Shown piece by piece: positions 56,070 to 64,000 of a stretch of 64,000 nucleotides of DNA. Positions within the stretch are counted from its first letter, which is position 1, and each line of letters starts with the position of its first letter. The notes beneath the pieces were generated by a model. That model saw only the letters and a list, made by a program, of their open reading frames with translations, did no database searches and had not been told where the DNA came from. This stretch comes from Algibacter sp. L1A34. Lineage in GTDB: Bacteria > Bacteroidota > Bacteroidia > Flavobacteriales > Flavobacteriaceae. Location of the stretch: assembly GCF_009796805.1 (NCBI RefSeq), contig NZ_CP047029.1:248001-312000 (forward strand), given 5' to 3'. The position numbers and the translations under genes are program-made.

Positions 56070-58505
56070 CTACTTTTTAAATTTAGAGATAAGATTATTA
56101 AAAAAACCTTTCTTCTCAACTACATCATGATAACCATTCGCATAATCACCATATCCATAGCCGTAGCCGTAACCATATTTCCCTTTTAAATTATAAAAAT
56201 TATAGATAAAGCTAATATTTTTTACAACTCCATTTTTATGTTTCTCATTAATTAAGGTCAACATATCTTTTTGCGTATAATCTTGACGAACTACATAAAG
56301 CGAAGCATCTGCATACTCTAAAAGTTCCAAAGCATCGGCTACTAAACCTACAGGAGGTGTATCTAAAATGATATAATCATATTTTGTTTTTAATTCTGCT
56401 ATGAGATTGTCCATAGTTTCACTAATTAATAACTCTGAAGGGTTTGGAGGTATTGGTCCAGACGTTATAATATCTAAGTTTTCAACTTTTGTATGCTGTA
56501 CAATTTCGCTCAATGATTTTTGACCTATTAAATGATTAACTACTCCTATTTCATTTTTCAATTCAAAATCGTCAAAAATTTTAGGCTTTCTTAAATCTAA
56601 ACCAACTAAAACTGTACGTTTACCGCTTAAAGCAAAAACTGATGCTATATTAATAGCCGTAAAAGTTTTTCCTTCTCCACTAATAGACGATGTAACTAAT
56701 ACCGTTTTACTACCTTCTAAATCATGTTTTTTGTACATAAATTGCAAACTAGAACGTATAGCCCTAAATGCTTCTGCCATGGCCGACTGAGACTTATTAA
56801 AAACAGCTAAGTTATTAGGTGTATCATTTTGCCCAATAACCCCTAACAAAGGTATGCTACTTAATTTTTCTAAATCTCCTGGAGCATGAAGTTTATTATC
56901 AAAAAATGTTACAATAAATGCCACTAAAAAAACAGGAATCAACACTGTGAAAAATGCAAAAACATATCTTATATTAAGGTTAACTGCATTTCTACCTTGG
57001 CCAGTGTCTTTTGCTGGTTCTATTAAAACAATATCCGATACGTTGGATGCTTTAATTAAATCGGCCTCTCCACGTTTGGCTAAATATAAATCATAAGTAC
57101 TCTGACTTAACAAATACTCACGTTCTATAGCTCTTAATCTTTGTTGACTTTCTGGAATTGTAGAAAACTCACGTTCAGAATTATAAATCTTAGAATTTAG
57201 AGCCTTTAACTGCGATTGGATATTAAATTTTTCCGAAGCAATATTTTCTAGAACAACCAATTTTAAGGCTCCTATTTGTCGATTTAAATCATCAAAAACC
57301 GAAACATTATTTCTTACAGAATAAGCTAATTTTGACTTCTCGGCCGATAACAAAACAATCTTAGATACATTTACTCCAATATTCCCTTCCGAAATACCAG
57401 TAGTTGATGGTACTTGTAAATCACTATAATCATTATTAGTATTTAGATAGTTTTTTAATAAATCTAAAGCCAAAAGCTGTTCGTTAAAAAGTTCTTTCTC
57501 ATCTTTATATTCTTCAATTTTAGCTGTAAGCAAAGCACTTTCACTTTCTATATCGAATATTTTATTGGTTCGCATAAAATCGTTAAGAGAATCAGCTTTT
57601 TTGGTTAATTCCCCTTTAACTCTAGACAACTGTTTATCAATAAATTCAATAGTATTTATAGCATACTGATTTTTACGTTGCAATTGATCTCTATCCAAAA
57701 TAAAAATAGAAGTATTTATATAATCAACAATTTTAGGTTTATTTTTATTAGTTAACCTTACTGTTAATAATGGTGAATTAGATTCGTTCCTAACAATATA
57801 TGATTGCATAAAACTAGAAACAGTACTATCAAAATTATTAAACCTAATAAAATATTCCGATTGTGAAACAATTTTAGATTGCTCTCTTTTAATTATGCGT
57901 CCTTTTAAAAAAGGCAAATCAATGTAATCTCCAAAATTGTATGTTTCAGAAAGAATTCCTTCCGATAGGTTAACCGTCTTAACGTCTTTGCTTTGAAAAT
58001 TTTGTAATACAACCTCTTCTAGTTCACCAAAATCATATGAAATCTGAAATGAGTTTTCATTTAAAAAAGTGATTTTTATGGCATGTCCAATAATCTGATA
58101 ACTTTCAATCTTGCCCTCAAATTCAAACGGAGCTTGTTTATAAATATCAGTTTTATAAAAACGGCCTTGTTTTAAATATGTTATATATAGCTTTAAACTA
58201 TCCACAACTTTTTCATGATGCTTTCTGGACGTTAAGTTTAATAAAACCTCCTGTACCTTTCCAGATATACCACCATAATTAAACACCAAACTAGTAGTAG
58301 CTGTAAATAAGGGGTTTTTATCATCTTGCACCGTTATCGATGCTCCAAGCGTATAAGGAAACTCACGCCTTATATTTTGATAATAAACAACATAAAACAC
58401 AATGCATAAGCCCAGTAAAAACCATTTCCAATAACTTAAAGCTCTAAAAACAAATTCTTTAAAATCAAAGTTCTGTCCGTTTTGAAAATCAAATCCATCT
58501 TCCAT
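56070..58505 (-). CDS. wzc: Wzc-type polysaccharide co-polymerase / tyrosine autokinase
   Basis: An 811-residue inner-membrane protein. Two transmembrane helices (near residues 32-50 and 515-535) flank a long periplasmic coiled-coil domain with the GNVR-type REYLLSQSTYDLYLAKRGEA. The cytoplasmic kinase has Walker A (SSISGEGKTFTAINIASVFA), Walker A' (VLVGLDLRKPKIF) and Walker B (YIILDTPPVGLVADA). The C-terminus is a run of Tyr-Gly pairs (YGYGYGYGYG) followed by more Tyr, the autophosphorylation cluster. It controls chain length and export with Wza, encoded 3 nt away. Confidence 0.95.
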   Translation of the reverse strand: MEDGFDFQNGQNFDFKEFVFRALSYWKWFLLGLCIVFYVVYYQNIRREFPYTLGASITVQDDKNPLFTATTSLVFNYGGISGKVQEVLLNLTSRKHHEKVVDSLKLYITYLKQGRFYKTDIYKQAPFEFEGKIESYQIIGHAIKITFLNENSFQISYDFGELEEVVLQNFQSKDVKTVNLSEGILSETYNFGDYIDLPFLKGRIIKREQSKIVSQSEYFIRFNNFDSTVSSFMQSYIVRNESNSPLLTVRLTNKNKPKIVDYINTSIFILDRDQLQRKNQYAINTIEFIDKQLSRVKGELTKKADSLNDFMRTNKIFDIESESALLTAKIEEYKDEKELFNEQLLALDLLKNYLNTNNDYSDLQVPSTTGISEGNIGVNVSKIVLLSAEKSKLAYSVRNNVSVFDDLNRQIGALKLVVLENIASEKFNIQSQLKALNSKIYNSEREFSTIPESQQRLRAIEREYLLSQSTYDLYLAKRGEADLIKASNVSDIVLIEPAKDTGQGRNAVNLNIRYVFAFFTVLIPVFLVAFIVTFFDNKLHAPGDLEKLSSIPLLGVIGQNDTPNNLAVFNKSQSAMAEAFRAIRSSLQFMYKKHDLEGSKTVLVTSSISGEGKTFTAINIASVFALSGKRTVLVGLDLRKPKIFDDFELKNEIGVVNHLIGQKSLSEIVQHTKVENLDIITSGPIPPNPSELLISETMDNLIAELKTKYDYIILDTPPVGLVADALELLEYADASLYVVRQDYTQKDMLTLINEKHKNGVVKNISFIYNFYNLKGKYGYGYGYGYGDYANGYHDVVEKKGFFNNLISKFKK

Positions 58506-58508
58506 AAT

Positions 58509-59300
58509 TTACAGATTCTTTACTAAAAAATAAGTGGTAACAAGAACCGAAAACAAACTTGCTATTGTTGTAAAAGTTTGTGATGCTGTCTCTCCAGCAC
58601 CTAAAGCCTTACGTTTTAATGGTTTTACCATGATAATATCATTTGGTTGTATATAATAAAACTCGGACTTCATTGCTGTAATATCGGTTAAATCTATATG
58701 ATGTATTTTTTGACCATCAGGATATTGCCTTACAATTAAAACATCCGTTCTATCTCCAGTTTGTTCAATATCCCCTGCATTCGCAATAGCTTCAATAATA
58801 TTAACGCGCTCTTGATATATAACTTGTACACCACTACTTGAAATTTCACCTACGGTAGTATATTTAAGCCCAGCGAGTTTTACCGTTACAAATATTTGAG
58901 CCGTTTCTTTAAAATACTGCTGTAAAAGTTCGCGCTTTACTTTGTCTTCAATTTCCTCTACAGTAAAACCAAGAACATTTATTTCTCCTAAAATGGGAAA
59001 CTCGATATTACCATGTAAATCCACTGTAAAACCTGTGAAATAAAGTGCTTGCTGTGTATTACCAATAGCACTTGTTGTTGGGTTAAAAATTTCAACCAAC
59101 TCTTTATCCAAGGCCTTAACATCAATACTTAAAACATCATCTATTTGAACACGATAAGGCTTAGCCAAAGCTTGTATTTGTAGCGAATCGCTTAACACTG
59201 TTCCCTTGTCTTGTAAATACACAACATCTTTATTTGTGATACAGGAAGTACAAACTACCGTAACCACAACAAGAACTAAAAGGGCAAATTGTTTTAACAT
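58509..59300 (-). CDS. wza: Polysaccharide export outer-membrane lipoprotein (Wza-type)
   Basis: A 263-residue lipoprotein when started at the ATG at 59300. A longer frame runs to 59399, but only the later start gives a normal signal, MLKQFALLVLVVVTVVCTSC, with the lipid-bearing Cys near residue 20. The export domain has YRVQIDDVLSIDVKALDKEL then SLBB-like repeats (TVGEISSSGVQVIYQERVNI, DRTDVLIVRQYPDG) and a C-terminal helix. It is the first gene of the 35-kb locus. A promoter element and a palindrome lie just ahead of the start. Confidence 0.9.
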   Translation of the reverse strand: MLKQFALLVLVVVTVVCTSCITNKDVVYLQDKGTVLSDSLQIQALAKPYRVQIDDVLSIDVKALDKELVEIFNPTTSAIGNTQQALYFTGFTVDLHGNIEFPILGEINVLGFTVEEIEDKVKRELLQQYFKETAQIFVTVKLAGLKYTTVGEISSSGVQVIYQERVNIIEAIANAGDIEQTGDRTDVLIVRQYPDGQKIHHIDLTDITAMKSEFYYIQPNDIIMVKPLKRKALGAGETASQTFTTIASLFSVLVTTYFLVKNL

Positions 59301-59303
59301 ATA

Positions 59304-59328
59304 GGTTAATAGATTAACCACAAATATA
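59304..59328 (-). promoter_or_regulatory. Promoter element plus palindrome at the head of the polysaccharide locus
   Basis: On the minus strand TATATTTG (59328-59321) is a perfect TAnnTTTG element. A GTTT lies about 20 nt upstream. Between it and the wza start, GGTTAAT (59304-59310) and ATTAACC (59313-59319) form a perfect 7-bp palindrome with a 2-nt spacer, sitting on the predicted transcription start. The palindrome is a good operator candidate for a repressor of the whole locus. Confidence 0.5.
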
Positions 59329-59405
59329 AGTTTTCGCCGTGAAGAATAAAACTTATACCCTTTTTTTTGGTTTTTTAGACGTTCTTTGCAAGAAAACAAA
59401 TAGCC

Positions 59406-61271
59406 TTGAATTATTTAACAGTAGAAAATATATCGAAATCTTACGGAGAACTTACACTCTTTGAAGATGTTTCATTCAGTGTACACAAAGACCAAAAAAT
59501 AGCTTTCGTAGCTAAAAATGGTACAGGAAAAACATCTATCTTAAATATTCTTTCCGGAGAAGATGAAGCAGGTTCTGGCAGCGTAACTTTCCGAAAAGGA
59601 ATAGCTGTTTCATTTTTATCTCAGGACCCGAAGTTTGATGGAAACTTAACGATTGAAGAAACTATTTTCGCTAGTGAAAACCCCATTTTAAAAGTAATTT
59701 CAAATTACGAAAAATCGCTTTTAAACCCTGATGACATAGACGCTTACCAAGCTGCCTTCGATGCTATGGAACGTCATCAAGCTTGGGATTTTGAAACGCT
59801 TTATAAGCAAATACTTTTCAAACTTAAACTTGAAGATTTATCACAAAAAGTAAGCGTACTTTCTGGCGGACAAATAAAACGTTTAGCTCTAGCAAATGCA
59901 CTTATAAATAAACCCGATTTACTAATTCTAGATGAGCCAACCAACCATTTAGATTTAGAAATGATTGAATGGTTAGAATCCTTTTTTTCTAAAGAAAACA
60001 TCACCCTTTTTATGGTGACTCACGACCGCTATTTTTTAGAGCGTGTCTGTAATGAAATTATAGAGTTAGACGAAGGGCAAATCCACAACTACAAAGGAAA
60101 TTACTCTTATTACCTAGAAAAAAGAGAAGCGCGCATAGAAAATGAAGCTATAGAAACAGGCAAAGCGAAGCAACTTTTTAAGAAAGAGCTTACTTGGATG
60201 CGCCGCCAACCAAAGGCACGTACAACAAAATCGAAATCTAGAATTAACGATTTTGCAGATATTAAACATCGCGCACACCAACGTAGAAACGATCACGAAG
60301 TTCAATTAGAACTTAATATGGAACGTTTAGGTAGTAAAATCTTAGAATTTCATAAAGTTTCAAAAAGCTTTAAAGACAAAACTATTCTTGATAATTTCAA
60401 CTACATGTTTCAAAAAGGTGAACGTGTTGGTATAATTGGAAAAAATGGCACAGGAAAAACTACTTTTTTAAATATTTTAACCCAAATAGCAGAACCAGAT
60501 TCGGGTAAAGTTACTAAAGGTGAAACGGTGAAATTTGGCTATTACACCCAAAACGGGATCACTATAAAACCAGAACAAAAAGTTATAGATGTAATTCGTG
60601 AATTTGGTGATTATATTCCGTTAAAAAAAGGGAAGCAAATTTCTGCTCAGCAACTTTTAGAACGCTTTTTATTCAGTAGAAAAAAACAATACGATTTTGT
60701 TGAAAAACTTAGTGGTGGCGAACGCAAACGTCTTTATTTATGTACCGTTTTAATACAGAATCCTAACTTTTTAATTCTCGATGAGCCTACTAACGATTTA
60801 GATATTGTAACTTTAAATGTCCTTGAAAGTTTTCTATTAGATTTCCCTGGCTGTGTTATTGTGGTAACGCATGATAGGTATTTTATGGATAAAGTAATCG
60901 ATCACTTATTTGTTTTTAAAGGCGAAGGTGAAATTGAAGATTTCCCAGGAAACTATACCGATTATCGTATTTATGAAGATAGCCAAGATGTTGTTTCAAT
61001 AGGTGACGCAGAAGATAAAAAAGAAAAAAATGCTTGGAAAAAGAAAGAACCGAACAAATTATCATACAACGAAGAAAAGGAGCTAAAAAATATTGAAAGC
61101 AAATTAAAATCTTTAACTTTTGATAAAAAGGAATTAGAAGACAAATTTCATAATCCAGATTTAACACCAGATGAAATTAATACGCTTTCCGAAAAGCTTC
61201 AAGCTATTATTGAAACTATGGACGAAAAAGAAGAGCGTTGGCTTGAGCTTTCAGCAAAACTTGAGGATTAA
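59406..61271 (+). CDS. ABC-F family ATPase (Uup-like)
   Basis: A 621-residue soluble protein with two ATPase domains and no membrane segment. Domain 1 has Walker A VAKNGTGKTSILN and LSGGQIKRLALANALINKPD; domain 2 has IIGKNGTGKTTFLN, LSGGERKRLYLCTV and the Walker B LILDEPTNDLD. The linker between them and a C-terminal coiled coil (residues about 545-620) resemble Uup/EttA-type translation factors. The start is TTG at 59406, giving the conserved LNYLTVENISKSYG. It is divergent from wza. Confidence 0.92.
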   Translation: MNYLTVENISKSYGELTLFEDVSFSVHKDQKIAFVAKNGTGKTSILNILSGEDEAGSGSVTFRKGIAVSFLSQDPKFDGNLTIEETIFASENPILKVISNYEKSLLNPDDIDAYQAAFDAMERHQAWDFETLYKQILFKLKLEDLSQKVSVLSGGQIKRLALANALINKPDLLILDEPTNHLDLEMIEWLESFFSKENITLFMVTHDRYFLERVCNEIIELDEGQIHNYKGNYSYYLEKREARIENEAIETGKAKQLFKKELTWMRRQPKARTTKSKSRINDFADIKHRAHQRRNDHEVQLELNMERLGSKILEFHKVSKSFKDKTILDNFNYMFQKGERVGIIGKNGTGKTTFLNILTQIAEPDSGKVTKGETVKFGYYTQNGITIKPEQKVIDVIREFGDYIPLKKGKQISAQQLLERFLFSRKKQYDFVEKLSGGERKRLYLCTVLIQNPNFLILDEPTNDLDIVTLNVLESFLLDFPGCVIVVTHDRYFMDKVIDHLFVFKGEGEIEDFPGNYTDYRIYEDSQDVVSIGDAEDKKEKNAWKKKEPNKLSYNEEKELKNIESKLKSLTFDKKELEDKFHNPDLTPDEINTLSEKLQAIIETMDEKEERWLELSAKLED

Positions 61272-61285
61272 AACTTATATAAAAC

Positions 61286-61320
61286 CTACATGCATAAATA
61301 TTATTAACTTATGCATGTAG
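61286..61320. terminator. Hairpin between convergent genes
   Basis: CTACATGCATAA (61286-61297) and TTATGCATGTAG (61309-61320) form a perfect 12-bp inverted repeat with an 11-nt loop. It lies between the ABC-F gene and the DUF1684 gene, both ending towards it. No U-tract follows either arm, so termination is likely but not certain. Confidence 0.5.
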
Positions 61321-61343
61321 ATTAACACATTACTTAAATAATA

Positions 61344-61949
61344 TTAATGTTCCCCAAATGCTTTTACCCCAGCGTTAACTCGTGTTTTTAAATAATTAAT
61401 ACGAGGTGTAATTGGGCAAGAATACTTGTCGTTATAAGCGCAATAAGGATTATAGGCTTTATTAAAATCAATTATCAATCTATCAGAATCTGGGATTTTC
61501 AAATCAATATAGCGTCCACCACCATAACTTTCTAATCCATTAGTTTCATCTAAAAAGGGTAAAAACAAATAATCTTCAAAACCCTCTTCCTGCATTAATT
61601 CTTGACCTTGATACACATTCAAATTAAATTCTTGTCCTTTCAATTCAAAACTTAAAACACCAAAAACCCGTTCTTTAGACACTCTATCTGTTGTTGTTTT
61701 CATATTAAACCATTCTGCATTTTTCACACGTTTTAATCGTGCTTCAACCACAAAAGTAGAATCGAATTTAAAAAACTCAAGGCTTTCAAATTCCTTTCTA
61801 TCTTTATCTTTTAAAGGAGAAGTAGATACGTCTTTATACTCCGCATTTATCGTTTTTTGAAACTCAGTTTCACCTTGAATAGGGCGTTTATTTTGTCCGC
61901 AACTAAAAACAGAGATCAATATTACTGCGGTTAAAATTAGATTTTTCAT
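61344..61949 (-). CDS. DUF1684 lipoprotein
   Basis: A 201-residue lipoprotein; the signal ends VFSCGQN with the Cys near residue 17. The C-terminal half carries the DUF1684 core: FLPFLDETNGLESYGGGRYI, IDFNKAYNPYCAYNDKYSCP and ITPRINYLK. The conserved Cys pair near residue 170 is the family mark. Function unknown; members are often linked to envelope or metal roles. Its start overlaps the neighbouring lipoprotein stop by one base. Confidence 0.8.
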   Translation of the reverse strand: MKNLILTAVILISVFSCGQNKRPIQGETEFQKTINAEYKDVSTSPLKDKDRKEFESLEFFKFDSTFVVEARLKRVKNAEWFNMKTTTDRVSKERVFGVLSFELKGQEFNLNVYQGQELMQEEGFEDYLFLPFLDETNGLESYGGGRYIDLKIPDSDRLIIDFNKAYNPYCAYNDKYSCPITPRINYLKTRVNAGVKAFGEH

Positions 61950-62476
61950 TATTTCTCGGGGTTAAAAGATGGAGTTGTATTTGTTTGATAGGATTGCATT
62001 AAACTATTAGAAAACTCGTTAAAAACATTTTGATTTGCAAACGACTTAATTTTTTCCGGATCAAAATTACCTTGTAAATAATAGGCCGTTGTTTCATTTT
62101 CAGTACTATTAAAAATAATAGCATCGGTTACTACTGCACCAAGTTCTTTAACAGAAATTATACGTGTATTACTCACATCATTTTTTCTAAAAACATCTGT
62201 ATAACCGCCATTTGTAATCGCATTCATTTCTGCAATTAAGCTTTCTCTTTTAAATTTATTAAGCGCATCGAATTTTATGAATTTCAAGTCTGAAATATTT
62301 CCGATAGTATTGTTAAGTTCCGGAGAAATCTGACTTAAAACAGACTTCATAAAGTTAGGAACCTGAAATGATGTTGTCCCCATATCGGCTTTATGGTTAT
62401 TATAAAATCCTTGAAAACTACTCCCGCAAGAAAACAACAAAAAGCATAAACTAAAACCTATATATATTTTCTTCAT
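61949..62476 (-). CDS. DUF4252-like lipoprotein
   Basis: A 175-residue lipoprotein when started at the ATG at 62476; the longer frame from 62497 adds seven residues before a normal signal. The signal MKKIYIGFSLCFLLFSCGSS ends in a lipobox Cys. The mature part has SDLKFIKFDALNKFKRESLI and a DUF4252-like segment to the end, YYLQGNFDPEKIKSFANQNV. It shares one base with DUF1684 and is probably transcribed with it. Function unknown. Confidence 0.7.
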   Translation of the reverse strand: MKKIYIGFSLCFLLFSCGSSFQGFYNNHKADMGTTSFQVPNFMKSVLSQISPELNNTIGNISDLKFIKFDALNKFKRESLIAEMNAITNGGYTDVFRKNDVSNTRIISVKELGAVVTDAIIFNSTENETTAYYLQGNFDPEKIKSFANQNVFNEFSNSLMQSYQTNTTPSFNPEK

Positions 62477-62522
62477 TTCTAAATTATTTCGTTTCAAAAA
62501 TACAACTTAAGAAAATTTTAAA

Positions 62523-62530
62523 TACATTTG
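62523..62530 (+). promoter_or_regulatory. Candidate promoter element of the MFS leader
   Basis: TACATTTG matches TAnnTTTG. A convincing TTTG element at the right distance upstream was not found. Transcription would begin near 62537 and read through the leader to the MFS gene. Confidence 0.35.
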
Positions 62531-62549
62531 ACGAAATAAATTATCAATA

Positions 62550-62633
62550 ATGCAAAACAACGTCACTATTTATAGAAAGTTATATACCTCTTGCTCTAAG
62601 CGAAAAGGTTGGACTTGCTATTTGTTGCGGTGA
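62550..62633 (+). CDS. Possible leader peptide, 27 aa
   Basis: ATG at 62550 opens a 27-residue frame, MQNNVTIYRKLYTSCSKRKG then WTCYLLR, ending at TGA 62631-62633. The frame is too short to be called with confidence. It is of interest because its codons cover the segment 62608-62616 that can pair with the terminator arm, as in leader-peptide attenuators. Confidence 0.3.
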   Translation: MQNNVTIYRKLYTSCSKRKGWTCYLLR

Positions 62634-62660
62634 TATAAAAATATATTATTTCAGTATTTT

Positions 62661-62692
62661 AAAAAGTCCGACTTCACAGTCGGGCTTTTTTT
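62661..62692 (+). terminator. Strong intrinsic terminator in the MFS leader, with a competing upstream segment
   Basis: AAAGTCCGACT (62663-62673) and AGTCGGGCTTT (62678-62688) form an 11-bp stem (one G-U pair) with a 4-nt loop, followed by a T run. There is no plus-strand gene just upstream. GTTGGACTT at 62608-62616 is complementary (one G-U) to AAGTCCGAC at 62664-62672, so it could form an antiterminator. Confidence 0.75.
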
Positions 62693-62771
62693 GTTTAACT
62701 AATTTCCAAATTTCAATATAACCACATATTACTAGAAGTTTTCTTTGAAGAGAAAACTAAAAATCACAAAA

Positions 62772-63989
62772 ATGAAAACGCTATTTAACAATTACATCAA
62801 CACATTTAAAGGTTTATCTCAAGAGGTGTGGTGGCTAGCATTAATAACGCTAATTAACAGAGCCGGCACCATGGTAATCCCCTTTTTATCGCTTTACTTA
62901 ACCGAAGATCTAGATTTTACATTGAAAGATGTAGGATGGATTATGAGTGCCTTTGGCCTTGGATCTGTAGTGGGCTCTTGGCTTGGCGGACGATTAACCG
63001 ATAAAATAGGCTACTACAAAGTAATGGTTAGAAGTTTAATTTCGACAGGAGTTCTATTTATTGCGCTTCAGTTTTTAGATACCTTCGAAGGTTTCTGCAT
63101 TGGTATATTTTTAGTTATGCTAGTAGCAGATATGTTCCGTCCAGCAATGTTTGTAGCTCTTAGTGCATACAGCAAACCGGAAAACAAAACACGTTCAGTA
63201 ACATTAATTAGACTAGCTATAAACCTAGGTTTTTCAGTTGGGCCAGCTATTGGTGGCATTATAATTACAACACTAAGCTATGGCGGTCTATTTTGGATCG
63301 ATGGCATAACTTGTATATTAGCAACCATAGTTCTTATTCAAGTATTACACCCTAAAAAAGCAAAAGTTTTAGATGAAGTAAAAATTAAGAATCCTAAATC
63401 GGCATATCACGACAAAGCTTTTTTTATATTTTTAATTGCCATGGTACTGTTCGGTATTGTATTTTTACAATATTTCTCGACTATGCCTTTGTACTACAAA
63501 GATGTACACCACTTAACTGAATTTGATATTGGTATTCTTTTAGGTATGAATGGATTTGTGATTTTTTTGTTAGAAATGCCACTGATAAAATGGTTAGAGT
63601 CTACACGTTTTACAAAATCTAGTTTAATGATTTTTGGAACAATACTACTTGCTATGAGTATTTTAGTTTTAAACCTAACCTCATGGATTGGCGTTTTAAT
63701 AATAGGTATGCTATTTATGAGTTTAGGCGAGATGATTACCTTTCCATTCTCAAATGCCTTTGCTTTAGATCGCGCAAAAAAAGGTAATCAAGGTGAATAT
63801 ATGGCATTGTATTCTATAGCTTTTTCTATAGCACATATTTTTGCACATAATGCTGGAATGCATATGGTTGACGATTTAGGATTCGATAACACTTGGTATA
63901 TTTTTACGATGTTAGCTGGCTTTTGTGTACTTTTATTGTTCTCTTTAAGTCAATATTTAAATACTCAAAAAAAGAAGAAAATTCGATGA
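62772..63989 (+). CDS. MFS transporter
   Basis: A 405-residue protein with twelve predicted membrane helices. The MFS motif A between TM2 and TM3 is GSWLGGRLTDKIGYYKVM. A repeated half-domain follows. The longer frame starts at TTG 62745, but the ATG at 62772 leaves a normal start MKTLFNNYINTFKG. Substrate is unknown; the DHA1-like layout suggests export of a drug or small molecule. The leader holds a terminator that could gate its expression. Confidence 0.85.
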   Translation: MKTLFNNYINTFKGLSQEVWWLALITLINRAGTMVIPFLSLYLTEDLDFTLKDVGWIMSAFGLGSVVGSWLGGRLTDKIGYYKVMVRSLISTGVLFIALQFLDTFEGFCIGIFLVMLVADMFRPAMFVALSAYSKPENKTRSVTLIRLAINLGFSVGPAIGGIIITTLSYGGLFWIDGITCILATIVLIQVLHPKKAKVLDEVKIKNPKSAYHDKAFFIFLIAMVLFGIVFLQYFSTMPLYYKDVHHLTEFDIGILLGMNGFVIFLLEMPLIKWLESTRFTKSSLMIFGTILLAMSILVLNLTSWIGVLIIGMLFMSLGEMITFPFSNAFALDRAKKGNQGEYMALYSIAFSIAHIFAHNAGMHMVDDLGFDNTWYIFTMLAGFCVLLLFSLSQYLNTQKKKKIR

Positions 63990-64000
63990 ATTTAAACCAA

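Noticed and set aside
56120-56180. Tandem repeat as CRISPR or minisatellite
   Set aside because: The repeat encodes the Tyr-Gly tail of Wzc within an intact frame, so it is part of the protein.
24430-59300. Genomic island bounded by tRNA or integrase
   Set aside because: No integrase, tRNA, direct repeats or transposase was seen at either end of the locus.
59301-59399. N-terminal extension of Wza
   Set aside because: Only the ATG at 59300 yields a proper lipoprotein signal, and the promoter element lies inside the extension.
62661-62692. Terminator of the DUF4252/DUF1684 transcript
   Set aside because: Those genes run on the minus strand away from the hairpin, so it cannot end their transcript.

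Overview
The window looks like the chromosome of a marine member of the Flavobacteriaceae (Bacteroidota). It is AT-rich. Several genes are clade-typical: PorV2 and Lnb-type proteins, lipoproteins with short Bacteroidota lipoboxes, and a zinc-less long RecQ. Sulfatases and a GH-A glycosidase point to algal or sulfated glycans. Promoter candidates follow the Bacteroidota TTTG / TAnnTTTG pattern. I found no tRNA, rRNA, CRISPR array, prophage or intact insertion sequence.

Layout. (1) 1-3.95 kb, minus strand: methionine branch. A SAM-I riboswitch precedes metY, followed by a large fusion of homoserine acetyltransferase and aspartokinase that runs off the left edge. (2) 4.1-4.7 kb: small lipoprotein. 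(3) 4.8-10.4 kb, minus: small glycan-degradation cluster of two S1 sulfatases, a GQSN esterase and an agarase-like glycosidase, with gene remnants inside and upstream and no SusC/SusD pair. (4) 10.4-11.3 kb: decayed DNA with a broken GNAT acetyltransferase. (5) 12.1-17.5 kb: recQ, divergent from kdsD-tatC-AhpD-like-lptB, which links Kdo supply and LPS transport. (6) 17.5-24.4 kb: membrane and envelope genes: an SPFH / membrane protein / Arc-like trio, a LURP-like protein, TerC, PssA, PorV2 and an Lnb-like acyltransferase. (7) 24.4-59.3 kb, minus: one continuous locus of about 35 kb for surface polysaccharide. It holds Wza, Wzc, Wzm, WecB, Wzt, about 17 glycosyltransferases, four hexapeptide acyltransferases, two methyltransferases, NeuB-NeuC-NeuA, a GtrA/GtrB/GT-C cassette, one Wzy/WaaL protein and a WcaJ-type initiating transferase. 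(8) 59.4-64 kb: ABC-F ATPase, two small lipoproteins and an MFS transporter behind an attenuator-like leader.

How it fits together. WcaJ-type and later transferases would build a lipid-linked glycan. NeuBCA would add a CMP-nonulosonate (probably sialic-acid-like) and WecB a UDP-ManNAc. The methyltransferase overlapping wzt could cap the chain that the C-terminal domain of Wzt recognises. Wzm/Wzt would export it, while Wza/Wzc suggest capsule export. No Wzx flippase was seen, so the single PF04932-type protein may be a ligase rather than a polymerase. The best candidates for new biology are the attenuator-like leader of the MFS gene, a palindrome at the predicted start of the 35-kb operon, the SPFH/Arc module with a palindromic operator, and the glycan locus with mixed export logic.
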